NCBI RefSeq assembly: GCF_007981265.1
Contig: NZ_CP034363.1
Coordinates: 62,001-126,000, forward strand
Direction: 5' to 3'
DNA length: 64,000 nt
Source of the DNA: Pantoea sp. CCBC3-3-1
GTDB lineage: Bacteria > Pseudomonadota > Gammaproteobacteria > Enterobacterales > Enterobacteriaceae
Shown here in pieces: positions 11,125-21,724 of this stretch. Below the pieces are notes generated by a model. That model made no database searches. It worked only from the letters and a program-made list of their open reading frames with translations, and was not told the origin of the DNA. The first letter of the stretch is position 1. The number at the start of each line of letters is the position of its first letter. Position numbers and translations under genes: made by a program.

Positions 11125-11150
11125 AAAGGGTGGCCGAAAGGCCACCCTTT
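11125..11150. terminator. Bidirectional terminator between malQ and malG
   Basis: Perfect 11-bp stem AAAGGGTGGCC / GGCCACCCTTT closed by a GAAA tetraloop, directly after the malQ stop and between two convergent operons (malPQ rightward, malEFG leftward). The A/T ends give a short U-run in both directions. Confidence 0.85.
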
Positions 11151-11197
11151 AGATTACTGACCAACTCAAAGCGCAAGCGACATGAGCCAGCACGGTA

Positions 11198-12088
11198 TTA
11201 CCCCTTCACGCCCCCGGCGGTTAACCCTCCCACCAGCCAGCGTTGTGCAAGCAAAAACACGGCCGTCACAGGAATGGCGGAGAGAATAGCGGCAGCGGCG
11301 AAATCGCCCCATAAATAGTTTTGCGGGTTGAGGTACTGCTGCATGCCGACCGCCAGCGTATAGCTGTTAACATCGCGCAGCAGCAGCGAAGCCACCGGCA
11401 CTTCAGTAATGGCAGCGATAAACGACAAAATAAACACCACTGCCAGAATCGGCACCGAGAGCGGTAGCAGCACCAGCCGGAACGCCTGCCACGGCGTTGC
11501 GCCATCCAGCGCCGCCGCCTCTTCCAGCGAATTATCAATGGATTCAAAATAGCCTTTAATGGTCCAGACATGCAGGGCAATACCGCCCATATAGGCAAAA
11601 ATCACGCCGCCGTGGGTATTCAGTCCAAGGAAAGGCAGATAGAGGCCAAGGCGGTCAAACAGGGCATAAAGCGCCACCAGCGACAGCACGGCAGGGAACA
11701 TCTGAAAAATCAGCATGCCTTTCAGCAGCGTACTTTTACCGCGAAACTTTATGCGTGCAAAGGCGTAGGCGCAGGTGGTGGAAAGCGCCACGATACCGAC
11801 GGCGGTTATCACCGCAATCTTCACCGAATTCCACAGCCAGAGCATCACCGGAAACGGCGGCGGGGTAATGCTGCCGTCATCATTGGTAATAGCGATACCC
11901 AGCGCCAGTTTCCAGTGATCCCATGAGAGGGTTTCCGGGATCAGGCTGCCGGTGGCAAAATTACCGGGCCGCAGCGAAATGGCAAAAACCATCAGCAGCG
12001 GAAACAGGATCAGGGCGATAAAGCCCAGCAGAAAAAGGTGCGTTATCAACAGTCTGATGCGCTGTGACTTCGGTTTTACCATCGCCAT
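11198..12088 (-). CDS. malG: Maltose ABC transporter permease MalG
   Basis: Inner-membrane permease of the MalFGK2 importer. 296 residues, the E. coli length, with six predicted membrane spans, the first around residues 15-37. The EAA loop contacting MalK reads [15 protein letters not shown], and the C-terminus ends GLTAGGVKG as in E. coli. Last gene of malEFG; its ATG lies 9 nt after the malF stop. Confidence 0.97.
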   Translation of the reverse strand: MAMVKPKSQRIRLLITHLFLLGFIALILFPLLMVFAISLRPGNFATGSLIPETLSWDHWKLALGIAITNDDGSITPPPFPVMLWLWNSVKIAVITAVGIVALSTTCAYAFARIKFRGKSTLLKGMLIFQMFPAVLSLVALYALFDRLGLYLPFLGLNTHGGVIFAYMGGIALHVWTIKGYFESIDNSLEEAAALDGATPWQAFRLVLLPLSVPILAVVFILSFIAAITEVPVASLLLRDVNSYTLAVGMQQYLNPQNYLWGDFAAAAILSAIPVTAVFLLAQRWLVGGLTAGGVKG

Positions 12089-12097
12089 ATTGCCTCC

Positions 12098-13642
12098 TCA
12101 ATCAAATTTCATGCGGGATACTTTCAGGTTGATTATCGCCAGCGCGCCGACCAGCAGGAAAATCAGCGTGGCGATAGCGGCAGCCAGACCAAAATCCTGT
12201 CCGCCGCCGCCTTCAAAGGCGATGCGCCAGGTGTAGCTGACCAGTAAATCGGTATGGCCCGCAGGCGTCGTGGTGCCGATTCGATCGGGGCCGCCGTTGG
12301 TGAGCAGCTGGATCAGCACAAAGTTATTAAAGTTAAAGGCAAAGCTGGCAATCATCAGCGGCGTAAGCGGCTTGATCAGCAGCGGCAGCGTGATCAGGAA
12401 AAAGTTTTGTATGGGCGTTGCGCCGTCCATTGCCGACGCCTCATAAAGATCGTCGGGAATGGCTTTTAACAGCCCCATACACAAAATCATCATATAGGGG
12501 TAGCCCAGCCAGGTGTTGACGATAATCAGCATGGTTTTCGCGGTCAGCGGATCGCTAAACCAGGCGGGCTTGATGCCGAACAGGCTGCCGAGGAGAAGGT
12601 TGATTTCGCCAAAGCTCTGGTTAAATAAGCCTTTGAAAATCAGTATTGAGATAAAAGCAGGGACGGCGTAGGGCAGGATCAGCAGCATGCGGTAAACCGC
12701 TTTGCCTTTCAGCGCATCCCACTGCACTACGCACGCCAGTACCATCCCGACCGCAGTCGTAAGTACCACCGTCAGTAGAGAAAAAATCACCGTCCAGACA
12801 AAAATCGACAGGAACGGTTTCTGGATCCCCTCATCCTGAAAGACGCGCAGAAAGTTTTTCCAGCCAATGCCGACGGTAAAGCCGGGACTGAGCACTTCCG
12901 CATCCGCCGACTGATAAAAGCCGGTGCGCATATCAGGCTGATAAACTTTCCCGTTCTGGATATTGGTCAGCTGTTTGCCATCCTTTCCCAGCTGATAAAG
13001 CGGCTGGGTGCCGGAAAACTGCCGCAGCGAGCTCATTCGCAGCAGCGTGCCATCAGGCAGCTGTGCAGCCAGCTGGCCCAGCGCCTGACGATTTTGCGTC
13101 ACGATCCGCAGTCCCGCTTTTTCACCCGTCGGCGCGGCCTGTTTTGTCATGGTCAGCGTTTGCGGCGCATCAGGCGTAAAGGCGAAAGGTGGCGAGACCA
13201 GTACGTCGCCGTTTTCAGGCGAGATTAGCGTCAGCCGCCATTTTTCACCTGTCGGCCAGAGCGCAAAATTCCAGGCTTTATCCGCACGAAACTGCCTTTC
13301 CAGCAGGACGCTTTGTGCCCGTTCGAAGGTCATTTGATGCAGACTGCTGTAGTTGGTAAACGCGATGACAATAGTGCAAACCAGCGGGAACAGCACAAAC
13401 AGCGCCATACCGGCCAGGCCCGGATAGATATAGCGCCAGGTATAGGCGCGGCGATTGCCATAGATAAACAGACCCAGGCCGGAAAGTACCAGCGTGAGCA
13501 TGGCGAAAAGGTATTCTCCCCGCGCGTACATCAGCACGATTAAGTAGCCGGCCAGCAGGGCAAAAAGAGTGATGACAGCGCCGCCGGGCGCGCGGCGTAG
13601 CAGCGATCTTCTGTCAGAACGGCGAGGGTGAGCCAGAGGCAT
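12098..13642 (-). CDS. malF: Maltose ABC transporter permease MalF
   Basis: Inner-membrane permease partner of MalG, 514 residues as in E. coli. Two N-terminal spans plus a third before the large periplasmic P2 loop (about residues 95-275), which contacts MalE; further spans follow and the EAA loop reads YEASAMDGATPIQNFF. The C-terminus ends in KVSRMKFD like the E. coli protein. The cytoplasmic N-terminus (MPLAHPRRSDRRSLLRR) is arginine-rich and differs from the E. coli opening. A hairpin lies in the gap between malE and malF. Confidence 0.97.
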   Translation of the reverse strand: MPLAHPRRSDRRSLLRRAPGGAVITLFALLAGYLIVLMYARGEYLFAMLTLVLSGLGLFIYGNRRAYTWRYIYPGLAGMALFVLFPLVCTIVIAFTNYSSLHQMTFERAQSVLLERQFRADKAWNFALWPTGEKWRLTLISPENGDVLVSPPFAFTPDAPQTLTMTKQAAPTGEKAGLRIVTQNRQALGQLAAQLPDGTLLRMSSLRQFSGTQPLYQLGKDGKQLTNIQNGKVYQPDMRTGFYQSADAEVLSPGFTVGIGWKNFLRVFQDEGIQKPFLSIFVWTVIFSLLTVVLTTAVGMVLACVVQWDALKGKAVYRMLLILPYAVPAFISILIFKGLFNQSFGEINLLLGSLFGIKPAWFSDPLTAKTMLIIVNTWLGYPYMMILCMGLLKAIPDDLYEASAMDGATPIQNFFLITLPLLIKPLTPLMIASFAFNFNNFVLIQLLTNGGPDRIGTTTPAGHTDLLVSYTWRIAFEGGGGQDFGLAAAIATLIFLLVGALAIINLKVSRMKFD

Positions 13643-13661
13643 GGCGCTATCCTTTTCGAGA

Positions 13662-13685
13662 GGGAGCAGCCGTTAAAGGCTGCCC
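13662..13685 (-). promoter_or_regulatory. malE-malF intercistronic hairpin
   Basis: Stem GGG-A-GCAGCC / GGCTGC-CCC with loop GTTAAA, a 9-bp stem with one bulged A, lying between the malE stop and malF start in the leftward transcript. There is no U-run, so it is more likely an RNA-stabilising or attenuating structure that keeps MalE in excess over MalF/MalG, as known for the REP-containing E. coli gap. Function is inference. Confidence 0.5.
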
Positions 13686-13706
13686 CTTATTCAGCAGAGG
13701 CGAAGG

Positions 13707-14903
13707 TTATCGGGTAAGGCGTGTTTCGACATCTTTCAGCGCCTGCGGCACGGTCTGACGACCGTTAACGGCGTTGACGATCGCGCTGCGCTCGGCATAC
13801 CAGAATGCACTCATTTGCGGGATGTTCGGCATGATTTCGCCGTTTTTCGAGTTAGTCATGGTGGCAGCAATACGTGGATCCTGCTCCAGCTTCGCCTGAT
13901 AAGATTTCAGCGCCACGGCACCGAGCGGCTTGTCTTTATTTACCATCGCCAGCCCCTCATCGGTAATCAGATAATTTTCCAGAAACTCTTTCGCCAGCTC
14001 TTTGTTTGGGCTGGCGGCGTTGATGCCTGCGGTCAGCACGCCGACAAAGGGTTTGGATGGCTTACCGTGGAAGGTGGGCAGAACCGCCACGCCATAGTTG
14101 ATTTTGCTTTTATCAAGGTTGGCCCAGGCCCAGGGGCCGTCGATAGTCAGCGCCGTCTGGCCTTTATTAAAGGCCGCTTCGGCAATCGAATAATCGGTAT
14201 CGGCGTTGATATGTTTGTTTTTCACTAAATCAACGATGAACTGTAGGCCAGCCAGCGAACCGGCATTATTGACGCCGGTATTTTTGATATCGTATTTGCC
14301 GTCGACATATTTAAAGGCGTAGCCGCCATCAGCCGCAATCACCGGCCAGGTAAAATAGGGCTCCTGAAGATTCCACATGATGGCGCTTTTACCTTTGGCA
14401 CGCAGCGTTTTATCCAGCGCCGGAATTTCTTCCCAGGTCTCAGGCGCTTCTTTAATCAAATCTTTGTTGTAAATCAGCGAGAGGGATTCCACCGCCACCG
14501 GATAACCAATCGGCTTGCCGTTAAAGGTCACCGCATCCCAGGTGAACGGGAACAGTTTGTCCTTAAATGCCGGGTCAGGGCTCACTTCAGCCACCAGGCC
14601 AGACTGGGCATAGCCGCCAAAACGGTCATGCGCCCAAAAAATGATATCGGGGCCATCGCCGGTCGCGGCCACCTGGGGATACTTCTCTTCCAGCTTGTCA
14701 GGATGCTCAACCGTGACCTTGATACCCGTATCCCGTTCAAACTTTTTCCCTACTTCCGCCAGGCCGTTATAGCCCTTGTCGCCGTTGATCCAGATCACCA
14801 GCTTTCCTTCCTCGATTTTGGCGAAGGCGGCAGGCGAGAGCGCCAGTGTAGCCAGCGCCGATAGCGCCATGGTGTTTTTTGCGATGTTTTTGATACTGAG
14901 CAT
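13707..14903 (-). CDS. malE: Periplasmic maltose/maltodextrin-binding protein MalE
   Basis: 398 residues (E. coli 396). Start chosen at the ATG 14903-14901 ([18 protein letters not shown]), preceded by AAGGA at a normal distance; the frame stays open 48 codons further upstream, but that stretch lies in the mal control region. A Sec signal peptide ends at AFA-K29. The mature protein opens [19 protein letters not shown], and the C-terminal part carries [20 protein letters not shown]. It delivers maltose and maltodextrins to MalFGK2 and also serves the maltose chemoreceptor where present. First gene of malEFG, divergent from malK. Confidence 0.97.
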   Translation of the reverse strand: MLSIKNIAKNTMALSALATLALSPAAFAKIEEGKLVIWINGDKGYNGLAEVGKKFERDTGIKVTVEHPDKLEEKYPQVAATGDGPDIIFWAHDRFGGYAQSGLVAEVSPDPAFKDKLFPFTWDAVTFNGKPIGYPVAVESLSLIYNKDLIKEAPETWEEIPALDKTLRAKGKSAIMWNLQEPYFTWPVIAADGGYAFKYVDGKYDIKNTGVNNAGSLAGLQFIVDLVKNKHINADTDYSIAEAAFNKGQTALTIDGPWAWANLDKSKINYGVAVLPTFHGKPSKPFVGVLTAGINAASPNKELAKEFLENYLITDEGLAMVNKDKPLGAVALKSYQAKLEQDPRIAATMTNSKNGEIMPNIPQMSAFWYAERSAIVNAVNGRQTVPQALKDVETRLTR

Positions 14904-15268
14904 GAGCGAATCCTTATACCTGTAAGCCGTAGGTTTCTTCACGTCGCAGACGGAAAAGAGGGTCGGGCCAGTGTGCGTTCCGCTGGCTTCGGCTTCATCC
15001 TCCTCCAGCCTACGCCCCCGGTCTTCAAACTGTGACTTCGCCTGCACGGGCGCGGACCAATGACTGCTGCTTCACAAAATCAGTCCGCGTTTTTTGCAAC
15101 AGGGATCACGAAATTGTGCTTTCAGCGACGGGATGGGCCCGCGAGTCGCGTTTCTCCTCCTCCCCGCCTCTCCGCCAGTAAAAACCGGCCCATGGAGGAT
15201 TACGCCTGACACACACCGCGGCATGCTTCGGAGCAATCAGTTTTCTGGCGGACGGCAAGGAGTACAGG
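14904..15268. promoter_or_regulatory. malEFG / malK-lamB-malM divergent control region with MalT boxes
   Basis: 365 bp without a gene. One perfect MalT box is visible on the minus strand at 15156-15165 (GGGGAGGAGG read leftward). Further 8/10 matches on the same strand are 14993-15002 and 14999-15008 (overlapping alternatives), and a 7/10 plus-strand match is 15129-15138. Family knowledge: this promoter pair needs several MalT boxes plus CRP. I do not see a clean TGTGA-N6-TCACA CRP site; TGTGA at 15031-15035 is only a half-site. AAGGAG at 15257-15262 is the malK ribosome-binding site. Confidence 0.7.
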
Positions 15269-17700
<2,432 letters not shown>

Positions 17701-17714
17701 TCGAGGGATCCCAA

Positions 17715-18596
17715 ATGAAAAAAACGCTGCTGTCTCTGTGTCTGTCGCTAAGTCTGATCGCTGGCGCGCAAGCTGCTCAACAGGATGCGGCTGCGGCACC
17801 GAAAATTTCTGCCCAGACGCTACATAGCCTCACGTGGACGCCGCTGGTACCGCCAATCACGCAGGACGTCGTGCTCAATACGTCTACAACGCGGATCGGC
17901 CAGGGTGAAATTCAGGGCGCGGCGGCGGCCTTCTCTTTGCCTGCCGATCGCGGGTCGCTGGAAATTGTGTTAACCAGCCTGGTAACGGGTAAAACGGTGT
18001 ATGCGCCTAACGTGCTGGTACTTGACGAGCAGATGCGTCCGGCGGCGTTTTATCCTGCCAGCTATTTCCCCTATCAGCCGCCTGGCCTGGTGTCCAGCGA
18101 TCGGCTGGAAGGAACGCTGAAGCTGACGCCTGCGCTGGGACAGAAACAGATCTATCTGCTGGTCTACACCACGCAGCAGGATTTGCAGGCTACCACGCAG
18201 ATGGTTAACCCTGCCAAAGCCTATGCGGCGGGCGTGAGCAATGCGGTGCCGGATATCCCGGATCCCGTTGCGCGACATACGCCTGGCGGCACGCTCAGCC
18301 TGAAGGTTACGGCTGAGCAAAAAGCCGGTAACGTGATGATCGGCCAGCTGTTCCCTTCATCCGATCCGGCACCCGCAGCGCCGGCTGTCGTTGGCAATAG
18401 CGTCCGGCCAGAATCGGCTCCTCCGGCTAAACCGGCGGAACCAATGCTGGCAGAATCGGACGCTTATTTTAACGAGGCGATTAAAAACGCCATCAAGGCC
18501 GGAGACGTGGATAAAGCGTTGAAGCTGCTGAACGAAGCCGAGCGGCTGGGTTCAAAAACGGCGCGTAAAACCTTTATTGACAGCGTTAAGCATTAA
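17715..18596 (+). CDS. malM: Maltose operon periplasmic protein MalM
   Basis: Third gene of malK-lamB-malM, 293 residues from the ATG at 17715 (MKKTLLSLCLSLSLIAGAQA, a Sec signal peptide). Periplasmic protein of unclear function in the maltose operon. It has a central beta-rich region and an Ala/Pro-rich linker (about 210-245, PAPAAPAVVGN onward) before a C-terminal helical segment (AYFNEAIKNAIKAGDVDKAL). An in-frame ATG at 17694 overlaps the lamB stop and lacks a Shine-Dalgarno. Confidence 0.94.
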   Translation: MKKTLLSLCLSLSLIAGAQAAQQDAAAAPKISAQTLHSLTWTPLVPPITQDVVLNTSTTRIGQGEIQGAAAAFSLPADRGSLEIVLTSLVTGKTVYAPNVLVLDEQMRPAAFYPASYFPYQPPGLVSSDRLEGTLKLTPALGQKQIYLLVYTTQQDLQATTQMVNPAKAYAAGVSNAVPDIPDPVARHTPGGTLSLKVTAEQKAGNVMIGQLFPSSDPAPAAPAVVGNSVRPESAPPAKPAEPMLAESDAYFNEAIKNAIKAGDVDKALKLLNEAERLGSKTARKTFIDSVKH

Positions 18597-18602
18597 CATA
18601 AC

Positions 18603-18623
18603 GTCCGGGTTTTTTGCCCGGAC
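18603..18623. terminator. Possible terminator hairpin after malM
   Basis: Stem GTCCGGG / CCCGGAC (7 bp) with loop TTTTTTG, between the convergent malM and GlxA-like genes. There is no clear U-run 3' of the stem on either strand, so only moderate support as an intrinsic terminator. Confidence 0.45.
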
Positions 18624-18624
18624 A

Positions 18625-19545
18625 TTACTCCTGCCAGCGCTGGAGCGCCCGCCTCAGCTGTCGCGAGGACGAAAATCCTGCCGACAGCGCCGCTTTTTCC
18701 ACGCCTTCGCCTTGCTGGAGCTGCTGCTGGGCAATCGCCAGCCTTAGCTGCTCATGATAATCCTTTACGCTAATCCCTAAATGCTGTCTGAACAGTCGCG
18801 TCAGATGCCGGGCGCTGACGTGAACGCGACCGGCAATTTTCTCCAGCGGCCACGCCTGCTCCGGTTGGGCAATCAGTAAATCCTGGGTGCGATGAATCGC
18901 CGGGTTGATATGGTTGCGATAGCGTAGCCACGGCGACAGCTGGGGATCGTCGCCTGAACGACGGAACCAGACCACCATTTCACGGGCGACATCCAGTGCC
19001 ATCTGCGAGCCACACAGCCGATGAATCAGATGCAGCGCCAGATCGATGCCCGCCGTAATGCCTGCGCTGGTCCAGATGCCGCGATCCTCCATAAATATGC
19101 GATTTTCTTTGACGATAGCCGCCGGTTCGGCGCTTTTCAGCCGTGAAACTACATCATGGTGCGTGGTGCACTGTACGCCGTGCAGCAGGCCGCTACGTGC
19201 AGCCAGGATTGAACCCGAACAGATGCAAACCAGGGTGATTTCCCGCGCGTGGATCGCGGGCTGCATCCGCATCAGCCAATGGCGCGCGGCCATAGCCTGC
19301 GGCGTATCAAACGAAACGCTGGAATCCGCCATTCCCGGCACAACCAGCAGGCTGCCTGCCGGTAAACTGTCCGGCAACGGCGCAAGATGACCGATCATCA
19401 TCCCGGTAGAGGTTGAGACACATTCGTCTGGGCCGATGTAGTGCAGGCTGAATGCGCCCTTTGCCAGCTGTAGCGTCTCTGCCGGACCGCTAATATCCAG
19501 CATCATCACGCCAGGTAGCGTTAAAAACCATACCGGGATAGCCAA
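18625..19545 (-). CDS. GlxA-family transcriptional regulator (DJ-1/PfpI-like plus AraC HTH)
   Basis: 306 residues. The N-terminal half is a DJ-1/PfpI-like domain (opens MAIPVWFLTLPGVMMLDISG) with the nucleophile-elbow-like VCICSGSILAARSGLL near residue 110 and TTHHDV. The C-terminal 100 residues are a double AraC-type helix-turn-helix (WPLEKIAGRVHVSARHLTR; then KAALSAGFSSSRQLRRAL). The family contains cytoplasmic regulators whose N-terminal domain probably senses a metabolite. It lies 15 nt downstream of an isochorismatase-like gene in the same direction, so probably an operon. Target unknown. Confidence 0.88.
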   Translation of the reverse strand: MAIPVWFLTLPGVMMLDISGPAETLQLAKGAFSLHYIGPDECVSTSTGMMIGHLAPLPDSLPAGSLLVVPGMADSSVSFDTPQAMAARHWLMRMQPAIHAREITLVCICSGSILAARSGLLHGVQCTTHHDVVSRLKSAEPAAIVKENRIFMEDRGIWTSAGITAGIDLALHLIHRLCGSQMALDVAREMVVWFRRSGDDPQLSPWLRYRNHINPAIHRTQDLLIAQPEQAWPLEKIAGRVHVSARHLTRLFRQHLGISVKDYHEQLRLAIAQQQLQQGEGVEKAALSAGFSSSRQLRRALQRWQE

Positions 19546-19560
19546 TATCAGCTCCGTGCC

Positions 19561-20109
19561 TTAAGGCAATTTCAGGTCATTCAGACATTCTTCCACGCTG
19601 GCAATCTTAGCGAAGCGGTTTATCAGCACGCTTTCAGTGTGATGGCGTAAATCGGCGATGCTCAACGTTGTCCCGTTATGGGTAATGGGGAAAGTCAGCG
19701 TGGCCTCAGTGACAAAAGTCACCTGATAACCCAAATCGGACGCCACGCGCGCCGTGGTTTCGCAGCACTGCTCGGTGCGCAATCCGCTGATAATAAGGTG
19801 TTTCACAGCGTGTTCTCGCAGCCAGCTTTCCAGCCCCGATTCAGTTAACGCGTTATGGACCTTTTTCTGCACGCTATATGCCGCCTGATGATTGAGAAAC
19901 GGCAGGCGTTCAACCCGTCCTGACGCCAGCGAGAACGGGCCTTCTGGCTCAACATGGAACACATCAACGATCGGAATTTCGCTTTGCTGACAGCCTGCAA
20001 TCAGCTGGCTGAGCTTTTGTTCGAAGGCGGGCGTGTCCAACGTTTCCTGATAGCCACGATGATAGAAAGAGCACTGAGCGTCAATCACTAATAGCACGGT
20101 ATGGGTCAT
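19561..20109 (-). CDS. Isochorismatase-family cysteine hydrolase
   Basis: 182 residues, isochorismatase/nicotinamidase fold. Candidate catalytic triad: D10 (LLVIDAQCSF), K82 or K83 (YSVQKKVHNAL) and C115 in GLRTEQCCETTARVASDLG, where the T-E-x-C pattern matches the family nucleophile loop. Substrate not deducible; members act on isochorismate, nicotinamide, N-carbamoyl compounds and others. First gene of a two-gene unit with the GlxA-like regulator, a common pairing for this regulator class. Confidence 0.85.
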   Translation of the reverse strand: MTHTVLLVIDAQCSFYHRGYQETLDTPAFEQKLSQLIAGCQQSEIPIVDVFHVEPEGPFSLASGRVERLPFLNHQAAYSVQKKVHNALTESGLESWLREHAVKHLIISGLRTEQCCETTARVASDLGYQVTFVTEATLTFPITHNGTTLSIADLRHHTESVLINRFAKIASVEECLNDLKLP

Positions 20110-20271
20110 TTACGGACTCCGCAGGAAAAGGGCTGGAAGGCAATAATGGCGGGAAACAGGGGGGATAAACAGGCCAGAAACGGACACGATCGGGACAGGG
20201 AAGGACCAGTGATCTGGCAGGGGAAAATGAGCGGATAAAGAGCAATGGCTTTAAAGTCGTGCTGGGTAAGC

Positions 20272-20291
20272 GTCAGGCCCGAAAGCCTGAC
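20272..20291 (-). terminator. Hairpin downstream of the DUF2000 gene
   Basis: Stem GTCAGGC / GCCTGAC (7 bp) with loop CCGAAA, 11 nt beyond the DUF2000 stop in the leftward direction. No U-run follows, so support as an intrinsic terminator is weak. The remaining 20110-20271 holds no gene that I can see; it is purine-rich on the plus strand and should include the promoter of the isochorismatase-like gene. Confidence 0.4.
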
Positions 20292-20302
20292 TGGGCAATA
20301 AA

Positions 20303-20725
20303 CTATTTATAAAGCGGCAGATTGCCGGTTAACTTAGCAATCTTTTTCTTTGGGCCGATCAGGCCAATCGCCACCAGTTCAATATTATCGCTGCTAACCG
20401 AAGAAATCCTTTCGCCATACTCCTTATAAGTTTTACAGGACTGCGCCAGCGCGCTAAAAGGCATGGCATAAATATCCGCATCCTCCTCAGCAATGTACTG
20501 CAACGCCTGAATAGTGTCGCCCGCTGCCAGCAGCACCGGCAACGGGCTGTAAATAACGCCGGGATAGTTAACCGCATCAAGGGATTGCATATCCGGACCG
20601 ACCAGATTTTCCATGGTGCGGCCAAAGCTGATGCCGATAACGCTCGCCGCATTGATGGCGAGTCCGGCGGGAAGATCTTTATCAATAATAATGGTACAGC
20701 GATGCTGACTGGCGTCGAATTTCAT
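20303..20725 (-). CDS. DUF2000 family protein
   Basis: 140 residues from the ATG at 20725-20723 (MKFDASQHRCTIIIDKDLPA), preceded by AGGGGA 5 nt upstream; a longer frame from 20812 is unlikely. Matches DUF2000 (PF09391), a small cytoplasmic family with a peptidyl-tRNA-hydrolase-II-like fold and no established activity. Visible features: GLAINAASVIGISFGRT and YIAEEDADIYAMPFSALAQS. It is divergent from the Lrp/AsnC gene across a 180-bp gap with palindromes, so it may be the regulator's target. Confidence 0.85.
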   Translation of the reverse strand: MKFDASQHRCTIIIDKDLPAGLAINAASVIGISFGRTMENLVGPDMQSLDAVNYPGVIYSPLPVLLAAGDTIQALQYIAEEDADIYAMPFSALAQSCKTYKEYGERISSVSSDNIELVAIGLIGPKKKIAKLTGNLPLYK

Positions 20726-20856
20726 CGGTTTCCCCTGGGGTTGTACGCTATGAACGATTGCAGAAAGAGCGGGTAAAGCATTAATTTTGTGAAAACAATT
20801 ATGCCTCAGCACCGCGGGTATTTGTGACCTGTATCGCTTGCTGCTGCCGCCCGCTT

Positions 20857-20880
20857 CGGTAAAAATTACCGCTTTAAAGC
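20857..20880. promoter_or_regulatory. Two abutting palindromes between DUF2000 and Lrp-family genes
   Basis: CGGTAA-AAA-TTACCG (20857-20871) and the perfect palindrome GCTTTAAAGC (20871-20880) share one base and end 25 bp before the Lrp-family start. Divergent placement and symmetry suggest an operator for that regulator; inference only. Confidence 0.45.
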
Positions 20881-20905
20881 CAAGAAAAGAAAGGACTGGA
20901 CCACG

Positions 20906-21379
20906 ATGGTGTTAGTCACGACAGAAATGAAAATCCTGAAGCTTTTGCAGGACGATGCACGCATCACTAATCAGGTTCTGGCTGAAAAAATCGGCATGTC
21001 TGCCTCTCCCTGCTGGCGAAAAGTGCGCAAGCTTGAAGAGGATGAAGTGATTCAGGGCTACCGGGCCGTGCTGAATCGTAAAAAAATCGGGCTTGGCGTG
21101 ATGGTGTTCATTCGCGTAGCCATCGACAGTCACAGCGAGGCCGAAGCGAGGAAATTTGAAGAGGAAGTCACCGCGCTGGAAGACGTGGTGGCCTGCTACA
21201 GTATTGGCGGCGATGCCGATTTCCTGTTGCAGGTAGTGGCCCAGGATCTGGATTCTTATGCCGACTTTGCCATGTCGGTGGTTCGCCGCCTGCCTGGGAT
21301 CAAAGAAATGCAAAGTATGTTTGTGCTAAAAGAAATTAAGCCGTTGATCGCTTATCCGATTAAAAAAACGCTGGGATAA
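20906..21379 (+). CDS. Lrp/AsnC-family transcriptional regulator
   Basis: 157 residues. An N-terminal winged helix-turn-helix (about 8-60: ILKLLQDDARITNQVLAEKI, then SASPCWRKVRKLEEDEVIQG) is followed by the RAM/AsnC ligand-binding alpha-beta domain (about 70-150), with the dimer-type motif CYSIGGDADFLLQVVAQD. This is the single-domain regulator type that binds amino acids. It is smaller and clearly different from global Lrp. Start is the ATG at 20906; an in-phase GTG lies next to it. Confidence 0.92.
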   Translation: MVLVTTEMKILKLLQDDARITNQVLAEKIGMSASPCWRKVRKLEEDEVIQGYRAVLNRKKIGLGVMVFIRVAIDSHSEAEARKFEEEVTALEDVVACYSIGGDADFLLQVVAQDLDSYADFAMSVVRRLPGIKEMQSMFVLKEIKPLIAYPIKKTLG

Positions 21380-21724
21380 GACAGCCGCTACTGTAGCAAT
21401 CAGAGCGGCTAAACGGCGAGAAGTTAAACCCCGTCATTTTCATATCGGCAGTGCATCATTTTATTTTTTCATCTTACTTAATTTTTATCAATTTTGACCG
21501 CTATTGATAGTAACGGTGGTATTTATTCAGATTTTTCATCCGATTAAATATCATAATTTTATCACTATCATTATGCCTCTCTGATTTAGGAGGTGATGGT
21601 ATACCTTCATTCATCGGGGGGGCTGGTTGATTTAACTGTAAATTTATTCTTTCTGTCTCATTTTAAAAAATCATTATCTTTTTGTGAATAACACATGGCC
21701 ACAACAGAATTTATTGGGGAAAAA
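21380..21724 (+). promoter_or_regulatory. AT-rich leader/promoter region of the adhesin gene
   Basis: About 345 bp, strongly AT-rich from 21440 on, with no conserved gene. It contains a near-perfect complement to the 16S rRNA 3' end (TTAGGAGGTGAT, 21586-21597), a 31-codon frame from the ATG at 21596 to TAA 21689-21691 (MVYLHSSGGLV...), and a run of seven G at 21616-21622 inside that frame. The tiny frame ends 3 nt before a possible adhesin ATG at 21695 and is in phase with it. Long AT-rich upstream regions are typical of H-NS-silenced biofilm genes; that is inference. No clear -35/-10 pair chosen. Confidence 0.45.

Noticed and set aside
14904..15047. 48-residue N-terminal extension of MalE
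   Set aside because: It would place coding sequence over the mal control region and in front of a perfect signal peptide that starts at 14903 with its own Shine-Dalgarno.
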